Assembly: GCA_030146285.1 (NCBI GenBank)
Contig: JASLBZ010000145.1
Location: 1-9,652, forward strand
DNA: 9,652 nt
From: Neisseriaceae bacterium
GTDB taxonomy: Bacteria > Pseudomonadota > Gammaproteobacteria > Burkholderiales > Neisseriaceae
Direction of reading: 5' to 3'
Positions within the stretch are counted from its first letter, which is position 1; each line of letters begins with the position of its first letter. The notes under the pieces are model-generated. The model was given only the letters and a program-made list of their open reading frames with translations, had not been told where the DNA came from and ran no database searches. A program made the translations under genes and the position numbers. This document shows positions 1 to 6,454 of this stretch, one piece after another.

Positions 1-263
1 ACTGGGGCCGTCGTCAATTGGCATACCCAATCGACAAAATTCATAAAGCACATTATGTGTTGATGAATATTGAATGTGAGCCTGCTGTTGTTGAAGAAAT
101 CGAAACTGCTTTCCGCTTTAACGATGCTGTTCTACGTCACTTAACAGTGAAAGAAAAACACGCAATCACTGAAGCTTCTCCAATGATGAAAGAAGAGAAA
201 GCAAAAGATTTGCTAGGTAACAACGCAGCTAAAGAAGAAGTTGCGGCTGAAGCTGAAGCTTAA
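1..263 (+). CDS. rpsF: 30S ribosomal protein S6, 5' end missing
   Basis: This is the C-terminal part of ribosomal protein S6, a small-subunit protein that sits on the platform next to S18 and binds 16S rRNA. The frame is open from the window edge. The first complete codons (from base 3) read WGRRQLAYPI, followed by HKAHYVLMN, FRFNDAVLRH and the TEASPM segment, all hallmarks of proteobacterial S6. About 87 codons are present, so roughly the first 35 to 40 residues lie upstream of the window. The TTG at base 18 is an internal Leu codon of the conserved RRQLAYP motif, not a start. The tail is rich in Ala, Glu and Lys, as in the acidic S6 tails of related bacteria. The stop codon directly abuts the priB start, and the gene order rpsF-priB-rpsR-rplI is the standard operon. 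The promoter is outside the window. Confidence 0.97.
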   Translation, partial: WGRRQLAYPIDKIHKAHYVLMNIECEPAVVEEIETAFRFNDAVLRHLTVKEKHAITEASPMMKEEKAKDLLGNNAAKEEVAAEAEA

Positions 264-560
264 TTGGAAAATTTTGTCGCATTAGCAGCAAAAATTCGTC
301 AGGTTTCTGACGTTCGTTATACCCCAGCGGGTTTGCCTGTTTTGGAAATGCTTTTAGAACATGCTTCTGAGCAACATGAAATGGGTAAGAATCGCATTGT
401 AAAATGCGAGATTAATGCCAAGTTATTGGGACAAATGGCACTGGCGTGGAAGGACACTGTAGACAATATGGTCAAGGTCGAAGGATTTTTGGCTTGTCGC
501 AGTTTCAAAGATTCGCGTCTGGTGTTACACATTCAAAACATTGAACACTTAAAAGGTTAA
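264..560 (+). CDS. priB: Primosomal replication protein N (PriB)
   Basis: PriB is a small OB-fold protein that binds single-stranded DNA and helps PriA restart stalled replication forks. The 98-residue product carries the PriB pattern: an N-terminal strand region, RYTPAGLPVLEM near residues 19-30, a central strand with VKCEINAKLLG, and C-terminal VEGFLACRS and LVLHIQNIE. Length matches the family (about 100 residues). The start is TTG at 264. The preceding codon in the same frame is the rpsF stop, so no upstream start is possible, and the first in-frame ATG would delete the first OB strand. There is no gap to rpsF, only a weak purine stretch lies upstream, and translation is probably coupled to rpsF. 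Its position between S6 and S18 is the classic one. Identification is by family pattern, not by alignment. Confidence 0.93.
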   Translation: MENFVALAAKIRQVSDVRYTPAGLPVLEMLLEHASEQHEMGKNRIVKCEINAKLLGQMALAWKDTVDNMVKVEGFLACRSFKDSRLVLHIQNIEHLKG

Positions 561-565
561 ACGAC

Positions 566-796
566 ATGGCTCGTCATACATTTAAACGTAAAAAATTCTG
601 TCGTTTTTCGGCAGAAGGCATCAAATCAGTTGATTATAAAGCAACTGATTTATTAAAAGACTTTGTTGCTGAAAACGGCAAAATCATCCCTGCACGTATC
701 ACTGGTACTAAAGCAGGCTATCAACGTCAACTTTCTGTTGCAGTGAAACGCGCACGCTTTTTAGCTTTGTTGCCATACACTGATCAACATAAATAA
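566..796 (+). CDS. rpsR: 30S ribosomal protein S18
   Basis: S18 is a small-subunit ribosomal protein that forms a heterodimer with S6 on the platform. The 76-residue product has the expected length (E. coli 75) and the full family signature: RKKFCRFSAEG near the N-terminus, KIIPARITGTKAGYQRQL in the middle and VKRARFLALLPYTDQH at the end. The ATG lies five bases after the priB stop, with an AAAGG ribosome-binding sequence at 551-555, inside the end of priB. It is third in the rpsF-priB-rpsR-rplI operon. Confidence 0.98.
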   Translation: MARHTFKRKKFCRFSAEGIKSVDYKATDLLKDFVAENGKIIPARITGTKAGYQRQLSVAVKRARFLALLPYTDQHK

Positions 797-810
797 GAAG
801 GAAACACAAC

Positions 811-1263
811 ATGCAAATTATTCTTCTTGAAACAGTTGGCGGCTTGGGTAACTTAGGCGATGTAGTAACTGTAAAAAATGGTTACGCTCGTAACTTCTTG
901 ATTCCTCAAAGCAAAGCACGTCGCGCTACTGAAGCTAACTTGGCTGAATTTGAAGCACGTCGCGCTGAGTTAGAAGCACGTCAAGCTGAAGTATTAAAAG
1001 AAGCTCAAGAACGTCAAGCTAAATTAGATGGCCAAACCATCACCATCGCTCAAAAAGCAGGTGTTGACGGTCGTTTATTCGGTTCTGTTACCAATGCTGA
1101 CATCGCTGAAGCGATTGTTGCAACAGGTGTTGAAGTAATCCGTTCAATCGTACGTTTGCCAAATGGTCCTTTAAAAGCCATTGGTGAGTACGAAATCGAA
1201 GTTGCTTTGCACCACGATGCTGTTGCTACCATTAAAGTAGCTGTAGTAGCGATTGCTGTATAA
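811..1263 (+). CDS. rplI: 50S ribosomal protein L9
   Basis: L9 binds 23S rRNA near the L1 stalk of the large subunit and has two globular domains joined by a long helix. The 150-residue product matches the family length (E. coli 149). The N-terminal domain shows the signature MQIILLE, GLGNLGDVV and KNGYARNFLIP (residues 1 to about 33). An alanine-, glutamate- and arginine-rich helix follows at about 41-75, then the C-terminal domain with GRLFGSVTNADIA. The start is preceded by AAGGA at 798-802. It is the last gene of the ribosomal operon: the inverted DUS terminator begins 27 bases after its stop. Confidence 0.98.
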   Translation: MQIILLETVGGLGNLGDVVTVKNGYARNFLIPQSKARRATEANLAEFEARRAELEARQAEVLKEAQERQAKLDGQTITIAQKAGVDGRLFGSVTNADIAEAIVATGVEVIRSIVRLPNGPLKAIGEYEIEVALHHDAVATIKVAVVAIAV

Positions 1264-1290
1264 TTTAATATTGACATACAATATTAAAAA

Positions 1291-1325
1291 AGGCTGCCTG
1301 AAATCATTTTCAGGCAGCCTTTTTG
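1291..1325 (+). terminator. Rho-independent terminator built from two inverted DNA uptake sequences
   Basis: AGGCTGCCTGAA at 1291-1302 and its exact reverse complement at 1309-1320 form a perfect 12-base-pair stem with the 6-base loop ATCATT. The stem is followed by a T-rich tract (TTTTGTTTTG). A run of A precedes the stem, so it could also terminate minus-strand transcripts. It closes the rpsF-priB-rpsR-rplI operon. In Neisseriaceae, inverted pairs of the DUS commonly double as terminators, and this 12-mer is the AG-simDUS form as I recall it. Confidence 0.93.
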
Positions 1326-1344
1326 TTTTGTCTTAATTCAATAT

Positions 1345-1371
1345 TTGTTACACTAGAGCATCTATTATAAT
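1345..1371 (+). promoter_or_regulatory. Possible sigma-70 promoter of the mltB-dnaX-ybaB operon
   Basis: A perfect -10 word TATAAT lies at 1366-1371, and a -35-like TTGTTA lies at 1345-1350, giving a 15-base spacer that is shorter than the optimal 17. This gap follows a strong terminator and precedes the first gene of the next operon, so a promoter is expected here. If this -10 is used, transcription would start close to 1378, almost at the coding start, and exclude the AAGG at 1373-1376. A TACACT word at 1349-1354 is an alternative -10 that would give a leader containing AAGG. I cannot choose between them. Confidence 0.4.
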
Positions 1372-1384
1372 TAAGGTCATGGCA

Positions 1385-2446
1385 ATGAAAAAAATCGCTT
1401 GTTGTGTGGCAGTAGGAATGTTGTTAGCAGGTTGTGCAACCCAAGATGTTGAAGAGGGTAAAACAGCAAGCAGCACCAAAAAACCAGTGGCTACTGTTCA
1501 AGAGCAGGTGGTGATTCCTGTAGGTGCAACCGGACTGCTTGCACGCGTGGATGTTCAGACTTTTATTGCCAACCAAGTGGCAACAGGTGAGTTTACTCGC
1601 CCTGAATTGGAAGTTTTCTTTGCCAGTGTTCAGTACAAGCAAAGCATTATTGATGCCATGAACCGCCCGGGCACATCTCGACCTTGGTATGAATTTAAGA
1701 AAAACAATGTTGATGGCACTCGAATCCCTGCGGGCAATAAGTTTTGGGCTAAAAATGTTGCCACACTTGAAGCGGTATCGAATCGCTATGGTGTTCCACC
1801 TGAAGTGATTACTGCAATTATTGGTATTGAGACCAATTACGGTGGATTTATGGGGAACTTCCGTTTGGGTGATGCTTTGACGACTTTGGCATTTAACTAC
1901 CCACGCCGTGCTGAGTTTTTCCAAGAAGAATTGCGTCAATTTTTGAAAATTGCCCATGAGGAGCGCCGTGACTTATTGAGTTTCAAAGGCAGTTATGCAG
2001 GTGCGATGGGGATGCCTCAATTCATGCCTTCTAGCTACCGCGAGTGGGCCGTGGATTTCGATGGCAATGGTCAACGCGATATTTGGAATAGCATTCCAGA
2101 TGCCACAGCTTCAGTTGCCAATTATTTGAAACAACATGGTTGGAAAACAGGTGGAAAAATCATGGTACCTGTTGGTGTTGAAATGACACCACAGATTCAA
2201 GCACTAATCGATGAAAAAACCGAATTAAAATACACAGTGAAACAATTGAAAAAAATGGGTATAACACCATTGGATTCGGTTGATGACAATGAAAAAGCAT
2301 TCTTATTTTCATTGGAAGTTGCCCCAGGTGAATACCAATATTATTTGGGTCTAAACAACTTTTACAGCATTTGGAAATACAACAACAGTCGCATGTATGT
2401 GAGTGCGGTTAAAGCCATCGCCGATGGCGTGCGCAGTGGTGGTTAA
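1385..2446 (+). CDS. mltB: Membrane-bound lytic murein transglycosylase B, lipoprotein
   Basis: This is a peptidoglycan-cleaving lytic transglycosylase of the MltB/Slt35 family (GH103). Such enzymes cut the MurNAc-GlcNAc bond and leave a 1,6-anhydro end. The N-terminus is a lipoprotein signal (MKK, a hydrophobic stretch, then LLAG/C with Cys17), so the enzyme is probably anchored to the outer membrane facing the periplasm. A low-complexity linker follows. The catalytic Glu is in IIGIETNYGG (Glu149, start at 1385). Further family marks are FNYPRRAEFF, AGAMGMPQFMPSSY (205-218), a DFDGNGQRDIW EF-hand-like calcium loop from about Asp224, and ANYLKQHGW. Length (353) is close to E. coli MltB (361). 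I chose ATG 1385 because AAGG lies 8 bases upstream and MKK is a usual lipoprotein start. ATG 1379, two codons upstream, is also possible. It is followed closely by dnaX, so the two are probably cotranscribed. Confidence 0.93.
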   Translation: MKKIACCVAVGMLLAGCATQDVEEGKTASSTKKPVATVQEQVVIPVGATGLLARVDVQTFIANQVATGEFTRPELEVFFASVQYKQSIIDAMNRPGTSRPWYEFKKNNVDGTRIPAGNKFWAKNVATLEAVSNRYGVPPEVITAIIGIETNYGGFMGNFRLGDALTTLAFNYPRRAEFFQEELRQFLKIAHEERRDLLSFKGSYAGAMGMPQFMPSSYREWAVDFDGNGQRDIWNSIPDATASVANYLKQHGWKTGGKIMVPVGVEMTPQIQALIDEKTELKYTVKQLKKMGITPLDSVDDNEKAFLFSLEVAPGEYQYYLGLNNFYSIWKYNNSRMYVSAVKAIADGVRSGG

Positions 2447-2454
2447 TTAAGACA

Positions 2455-4299
2455 ATGACTTATCAAGTTCTCGCCAGAAAGTGGCGCCCCAAAAAATTTG
2501 CAGATTTGGTTGGGCAAGAGCATGTGGTTCGTGCTTTGCAAAATGCCATTTCTCAAGGCCGTTTACACCACGCGTATTTACTAACGGGCACACGTGGTGT
2601 GGGCAAAACTACCATTGCTCGTATCTTGGCCAAAAGCCTCAATTGCACAGATGCCATCAACGGTGAGCCTTGTGGTGTTTGTAGCAGCTGTACCCAAATT
2701 GATGCAGGTCGTTATGTTGACTTGTTAGAAATTGATGCAGCATCCAATACGGGCATCGACAATATCCGTGAGGTCTTGGAAAACGCACAGTATGCACCCA
2801 CGGCAGGCCGCTACAAAATTTACATTATTGACGAAGTGCACATGCTCTCCAAAAGTGCTTTTAACGCCATGTTAAAAACTTTGGAAGAACCACCTGAGCA
2901 TGTGAAGTTTATTTTGGCAACAACTGACCCGCATAAGGTTCCCATTACGGTTTTAAGCCGATGCTTGCAATTTGTACTGCGCCATTTGAACCCACAGCAA
3001 GTAAGTGGCTATTTGGCACAAGTGTTGGATACGGAAAATATCGCCTATGAGAAGGCAGCATTAAACCTATTAGGACATGCTGCAATGGGCTCGATGCGAG
3101 ATGGTTTGAGCTTATTAGACCAAGGCATTGCATTGAGTGATGGTTGTGTCACCGAGCAAGATGTTCGCCACATGTTAGGCGCAGTAGACAAGCAGTATTT
3201 GTATGCGATGCTGCAAGCCTTGGCTGATCATGATGCCAATGCCCTGATGGCGCAAGCGCAAACCTTGTCCAGCAAAGCCGTGGGCTTCGATCATGCATTA
3301 ACAGGCATGGCAACGTTATTACAGCAGTTGGCAATGATGCAGTTGGTGCCGCAAGCCTTATCAGAAGAGCCTGATTTTGCTGTTTTGCAAAGCTTATCCC
3401 AGGCTTTTTCTGGCGAAGAAATTCAACTGTATTACCAATGTGTGATTCATGGCAAAGCAGATTTAAACATCGCACCGGATGAGTATTCTGGTTTCTTAAT
3501 GACTTTGTTGCGTTTATTGGCATTCAAACCCATGGCAGCGGGTGATGTGGGCTTGGGGCAGAACATTCAGGGTGCTTCTTTAAGCAATCAAAATCCAGCT
3601 CCCGCTCCCGCTATAAGTGATACCGAGCCAAAAAAGCCGAGTGAGCCTGTTGTTCTTGACAGTGTGCAGCCTAAAAGCATGGCAAAAACTGTTGTTATCG
3701 ACAATCAGGCTCCGGTGAGCAATCAAGCTGCTGAGGCTCTTTTGGATGAACAAGTAAGCAGTGTTGAAACATTGCCGCCTTGGGAGGCTGACGTCGTGAC
3801 AACAAGTGAGCCGACTGTTGAGCCTAGCCATCTGCTGAATCCTGTGGAGCATGTCACATCAGATGCGGCTGAAATACCATTGGACGTTCCTGAGTTGAGT
3901 TTGGAAAACTGGCCGATGTTATTGGCTGGCATTCGCTCTAAGCTGGGCAGCGCGCAGTTATTGGCCGAACATGCGGCCTTGATTGCAATTGATGTACCCA
4001 GCCAAACCTTAACATTGGCTTTGCACGCAGATGCTAAATTGTGGGCAAAACGTGAGAATTTGCTGCGTTTGTCACAAGTCATCTCCGATGCTTATGGGCA
4101 AAACTGGCAAATTGTTACTGAGGATTTAACTGATAATAACGGTATCGAAACGCCACATCAGGTACAATTGCGAGTTGATGCGCAAACCAAGGCGCAAGCC
4201 GTTGCCAATCTGGCACAAGATGCGGTGGCACAAAGTATTGTAGAAACATTCGGTGGTCAATGGCTGCCTGAATCAATTGAACCCATGAAAAATCATTAA
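2455..4299 (+). CDS. dnaX: DNA polymerase III subunit tau (and probably gamma)
   Basis: DnaX is the ATPase motor of the clamp loader and, as full-length tau, joins polymerase cores to the DnaB helicase. The order is: AAA+ domain with Walker A GTRGVGKT (45-52, Lys51); zinc cysteines C64, C73, C76 and C79; Walker B IIDEVHML (124-131); sensor 1 ATTDPHKVP (155-163); and the SRC arginine-finger motif (Arg169). These positions match the E. coli protein as I recall it. Domain III ends near residue 360. A Pro-, Glu- and Ser-rich linker (about 365-480) leads to the tau C-terminal domain (about 483-600), which binds polymerase alpha. At 614 residues it is slightly shorter than E. coli tau (643). A slippery site lies at residues 393-394 (separate entry). 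The start is 8 bases after mltB with only a weak TAAG ribosome-binding sequence. ybaB follows, as in many bacteria. Confidence 0.97.
   Translation: MTYQVLARKWRPKKFADLVGQEHVVRALQNAISQGRLHHAYLLTGTRGVGKTTIARILAKSLNCTDAINGEPCGVCSSCTQIDAGRYVDLLEIDAASNTGIDNIREVLENAQYAPTAGRYKIYIIDEVHMLSKSAFNAMLKTLEEPPEHVKFILATTDPHKVPITVLSRCLQFVLRHLNPQQVSGYLAQVLDTENIAYEKAALNLLGHAAMGSMRDGLSLLDQGIALSDGCVTEQDVRHMLGAVDKQYLYAMLQALADHDANALMAQAQTLSSKAVGFDHALTGMATLLQQLAMMQLVPQALSEEPDFAVLQSLSQAFSGEEIQLYYQCVIHGKADLNIAPDEYSGFLMTLLRLLAFKPMAAGDVGLGQNIQGASLSNQNPAPAPAISDTEPKKPSEPVVLDSVQPKSMAKTVVIDNQAPVSNQAAEALLDEQVSSVETLPPWEADVVTTSEPTVEPSHLLNPVEHVTSDAAEIPLDVPELSLENWPMLLAGIRSKLGSAQLLAEHAALIAIDVPSQTLTLALHADAKLWAKRENLLRLSQVISDAYGQNWQIVTEDLTDNNGIETPHQVQLRVDAQTKAQAVANLAQDAVAQSIVETFGGQWLPESIEPMKNH
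3630..3644 (+). promoter_or_regulatory. dnaX: Predicted programmed -1 ribosomal frameshift site in dnaX (gamma subunit)
   Basis: The heptamer A AAA AAG at 3630-3636 sits in the zero frame in the X XXY YYZ arrangement (codons CCA AAA AAG; the two Lys are residues 393 and 394). After a -1 slip the ribosome would re-read G3636 and decode GCC GAG, then stop at TGA 3642-3644. That would give a 396-residue product made of domains I-III plus a short tail, comparable to E. coli gamma (431 residues), which uses the same heptamer and an almost immediate stop. A weak 6-base-pair stem with two G-U pairs is possible at 3647-3652 and 3657-3662, ten bases downstream. An upstream Shine-Dalgarno-like stimulator is poor (TAAG at 3614-3617). 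The slip site and stop are seen directly; use of the site is inferred. Confidence 0.7.
4263..4272 (+). repeat. Intragenic DUS core (sim type) in the dnaX 3' end
   Basis: GCTGCCTGAA, the 10-base core of the DUS also used in the 1291 terminator, is present in the plus orientation. The full 12 bases at 4261-4272 read TGGCTGCCTGAA, 11 of 12 to AGGCTGCCTGAA. It encodes WLPE near the tau C-terminus. There is no inverted partner here, so it is an uptake signal candidate and not a terminator. Confidence 0.7.
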
Positions 4300-4317
4300 T
4301 CATTTAAGGAGTAGACC

Positions 4318-4659
4318 ATGTTTGGAAAAGCAGGCATTGGCGGCTTGATGAAACAAGCCCAACAAATGCAAGAAAAAATGAAAGAAGCACAAGCAAATTT
4401 GGCCAATGTAGAAGTGAATGGCGAAGCAGGCGCTGGCTTGGTTAAAGTAACCATGAATTGTCATTATGGCGTTAAACGCATTGAGATTGACGACACATTA
4501 TTGGCTGATGCTGCGGACGACAAAGAAATGTTAGAAGATTTGATTGCAGCTGCGGTAAATGATGCTGTTCGCAAAGCTGAAAGCACCACATCTGAGCGCA
4601 TGGGACAATTTACCCAAGGCATGAATTTGCCAGCAGGTATGGGCGACTTCTTCAAGTAA
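4318..4659 (+). CDS. ybaB: YbaB/EbfC family nucleoid-associated protein
   Basis: YbaB/EbfC proteins are small dimeric DNA-binding proteins associated with the nucleoid. The 113-residue product has the family layout: a start with Gly- and Met-rich GGLMKQAQQMQEKM, a charged helix, the strand pair VEVNGEAGAGLVKVTMNC and VKRIEIDD, a helix with KEMLEDLIAAAVNDAVRKAE, and a Gly-, Met- and Phe-rich tail (GMGDFFK). Length is typical (E. coli 109). It has a strong AAGGAG ribosome-binding sequence at 4306-4311, six bases before the ATG. It lies 18 bases after dnaX, the conserved dnaX-ybaB pair. recR, which often comes next in gamma-proteobacteria, does not follow; a terminator does. Confidence 0.96.
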   Translation: MFGKAGIGGLMKQAQQMQEKMKEAQANLANVEVNGEAGAGLVKVTMNCHYGVKRIEIDDTLLADAADDKEMLEDLIAAAVNDAVRKAESTTSERMGQFTQGMNLPAGMGDFFK

Positions 4660-4666
4660 TGCTCTG

Positions 4667-4694
4667 AAGCTGCCTGAATAGGGCAGCTTTTTGT
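4667..4694 (+). terminator. Rho-independent terminator containing a DUS
   Basis: AAGCTGCC at 4667-4674 pairs with GGCAGCTT at 4682-4689 around the 7-base loop TGAATAG, followed by TTTTTG and a further T run. The left arm plus loop reads AAGCTGCCTGAA (4667-4678), which holds the 10-base DUS core GCTGCCTGAA at 4669-4678. The right arm is not a full inverted copy. It begins eight bases after the ybaB stop and closes the mltB-dnaX-ybaB unit. Confidence 0.88.
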
Positions 4695-4740
4695 TTTGCA
4701 CTGATTCATACAATAATGAAAATAAAAATAGAGAATAAAG

Positions 4741-5829
4741 ATGTCTGATCACGATATTTTGAAACCACATCGTGATGCGATTGATTCAATTGATGCGACT
4801 ATTTTGACGCTATTGAATCAACGAGCATCACATGCACAAACCATTGGTGAGCTCAAAGGCAGTGGCGTTGTGTATCGCCCCGAGCGTGAAGCTTTGGTAT
4901 TGCGTCGCATCCAAGAATTGAACAGCCAATTGCCAGACAGTATTTTGTCAAATGAAGCCGTTGCCAGATTGTTTCGTGAAGTCATGAGCGAATGTTTGGC
5001 GGTGGAGCGACCTTTGACGATTGCTTATTTAGGGCCTGAGGGCACGTTTACCCAAATGGCAGCAGTGAAGCATTTTGGACATGCAGCCAAAACACAAGCT
5101 TGCGGTACGATTGACGAAGCATTTCGTTTGGTTGAATCTCGCCAAGCCGATTACGTGGTTGCACCCATTGAAAATTCTACCGAAGGTGCGGTTGGTCGCA
5201 CCTTGGATTTGTTGGTGACTTCACCCTTACAAGCATGCGGTGAAGTGGTTTTGCGCATTCATCACCATTTATTGCGCGCAACTGAAAAAAAAGAAGGTAT
5301 CCTGAAAATTTATGCGCATGCCCAAGCCATGGCACAATGCCATGAATGGCTGAACCACCATTTTGGGGATGATGTAGCACGAATTTCGGTTGCCAGTAAT
5401 GCGGAAGCTGCACGTTTGGCAAGTTTGGATGAAAGCGCTGTTGCGATTGCATCCCAAACAGCAGCAGAACGCTACCAATTGTGTAAATTGGCCAGCAACA
5501 TTGAAGACGAACCGAATAACACCACGCGCTTTTTGATTCTAGGCTACCAACAAACGACTTCAACAGGACGTGATCGCACGACCTTGATTGCTTCGGCTAA
5601 AAATAAAGTGGGCACGGTGCACAGCTTGTTAGAGGCGTTGGTGGAGAATGGCGTTTCCATGACCAAATTGGAAAGCCGTCCTTCAAAAATGGGCTTGTGG
5701 GAATATGTGTTCTTTATCGATTTAGAAGGACACATGGATGACAAAGCCGTGGGTAAAGCATTGTCTGAATTAGAAGAACGAGCAGCATTTGTCAAATGCA
5801 TTGGCTCTTATCCCGTTGCAGTGTTGTAA
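4741..5829 (+). CDS. pheA: Bifunctional chorismate mutase / prephenate dehydratase (P-protein)
   Basis: This enzyme converts chorismate to prephenate and then to phenylpyruvate, the committed steps to phenylalanine. The 362-residue product has three parts. An AroQ chorismate mutase domain spans about 5-90, with Arg11, Arg28 and Lys39 at the expected positions and YRPEREALVLRRI. A prephenate dehydratase domain spans about 92-270, with YLGPEGTFT, the PIENSTEG motif (142-149) and the catalytic TRF motif (262-264). A C-terminal ACT domain spans about 280-360, with ESRP (311-314), the phenylalanine-binding motif, which suggests feedback inhibition by Phe. It starts after the ybaB terminator. TACAAT at 4709-4714 is a possible -10, but I see no convincing -35. 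Only a loose purine stretch lies before the ATG. An A8 run at 5285-5292 lies inside the gene. It is first of a five-gene cluster. Confidence 0.97.
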   Translation: MSDHDILKPHRDAIDSIDATILTLLNQRASHAQTIGELKGSGVVYRPEREALVLRRIQELNSQLPDSILSNEAVARLFREVMSECLAVERPLTIAYLGPEGTFTQMAAVKHFGHAAKTQACGTIDEAFRLVESRQADYVVAPIENSTEGAVGRTLDLLVTSPLQACGEVVLRIHHHLLRATEKKEGILKIYAHAQAMAQCHEWLNHHFGDDVARISVASNAEAARLASLDESAVAIASQTAAERYQLCKLASNIEDEPNNTTRFLILGYQQTTSTGRDRTTLIASAKNKVGTVHSLLEALVENGVSMTKLESRPSKMGLWEYVFFIDLEGHMDDKAVGKALSELEERAAFVKCIGSYPVAVL

Positions 5830-5848
5830 GGGTATTTAAAGGGATTTG

Positions 5849-6454
5849 ATGAATCACGAAATGAAAAAAATAGCCGTGTACTGCGGCTCCAATTTGGGTG
5901 AAAGCCCAGATTATTTTGCTGCAGCAAAAGATTTGGGTCATCAATTGGTCCAAAACAACATTGAACTGGTTTATGGTGGCGGTGCCATTGGTTTAATGGG
6001 CGCTGTGGCGGATGCCGTTTTGGAGGCAGGTGGGCGCGTTACTGGCGTGATACCGACTTTTTTGTTGGACAAAGAAGTGGGTCACAAAGGTTTAACCACT
6101 TTGATTGAAACTGCAGACATGACCATTCGCAAGGCCAAAATGATTGAGTTGGCCGATGGCTTTATTTCTATGCCCGGCGGCTTGGGTACATTTGAAGAAT
6201 TGTTTGAAGTGTTGAGCATGTCACAATTGCGATTGCATGAAAAGCCAGTTGGTTTATTAAATGTGAATGGTTTTTACAACCCATTATTGGGTATTTTGGA
6301 TACTGCCATTGATGCGGGTTTCATGCCCAAAAGCAATCGAACTTTGTACAGCATTCATGAAAATAGCCAATCTTTGATTCGTGCCATGCAAACATATGCA
6401 CCAGTACACACGCAAAAATGGCAAGAGCCTACGTGGCTGGAAGCATCAGAATAA
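5849..6454 (+). CDS. LOG family protein (nucleoside 5'-monophosphate phosphoribohydrolase-like)
   Basis: This belongs to the LOG ('lonely guy') / TIGR00730 family with a Rossmann-like fold. Characterised members remove ribose 5-phosphate from cytokinin riboside monophosphates or from nucleoside monophosphates such as AMP. The 201-residue product shows VYCGSN near the N-terminus, YGGGAIGLMGAVADA (42-56), the conserved Arg94 and Lys97 in MTIRKAKM, and the diagnostic active-site motif PGGLGTFEE (109-117). The true substrate in this organism cannot be read from sequence. I chose ATG 5849 because AAAGGG at 5838-5843 is five bases upstream. TTG 5846 and ATG 5861 are alternatives. It lies 19 bases after pheA, and its TAA stop shares one base with the next ATG, so it is probably in the same operon. 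Confidence 0.92.
   Translation: MNHEMKKIAVYCGSNLGESPDYFAAAKDLGHQLVQNNIELVYGGGAIGLMGAVADAVLEAGGRVTGVIPTFLLDKEVGHKGLTTLIETADMTIRKAKMIELADGFISMPGGLGTFEELFEVLSMSQLRLHEKPVGLLNVNGFYNPLLGILDTAIDAGFMPKSNRTLYSIHENSQSLIRAMQTYAPVHTQKWQEPTWLEASE

Noticed and set aside
18..263. A separate 81-residue gene starting at TTG 18
   Set aside because: The frame is open to the window edge and the codons before it encode WGRRQ, part of the conserved S6 motif, so the TTG is an internal Leu codon of rpsF.
3561..3575. TTCAGGGTGC in dnaX as a further reverse king-type DUS
   Set aside because: It has a mismatch in the central core and its flanks do not match, so chance similarity is likely.
3590..3612. GCTCCC tandem repeat in dnaX as a repeat element
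   Set aside because: It is a short Pro-Ala linker coding sequence of about two and a half units, typical of flexible linkers, with no sign of expansion.
3149..4082. Long minus-strand open frames opposite dnaX
   Set aside because: They lie antisense to a clearly conserved gene, show no recognisable domains, and have no supporting ribosome-binding or promoter context.
5285..5292. Run of eight A inside pheA, a possible slippage or phase-variation tract
   Set aside because: It encodes Lys-Lys in frame, A-runs of this length are common in this AT-leaning sequence, and slipping would truncate a housekeeping enzyme inside its dehydratase domain. No surrounding stimulatory structure is visible.
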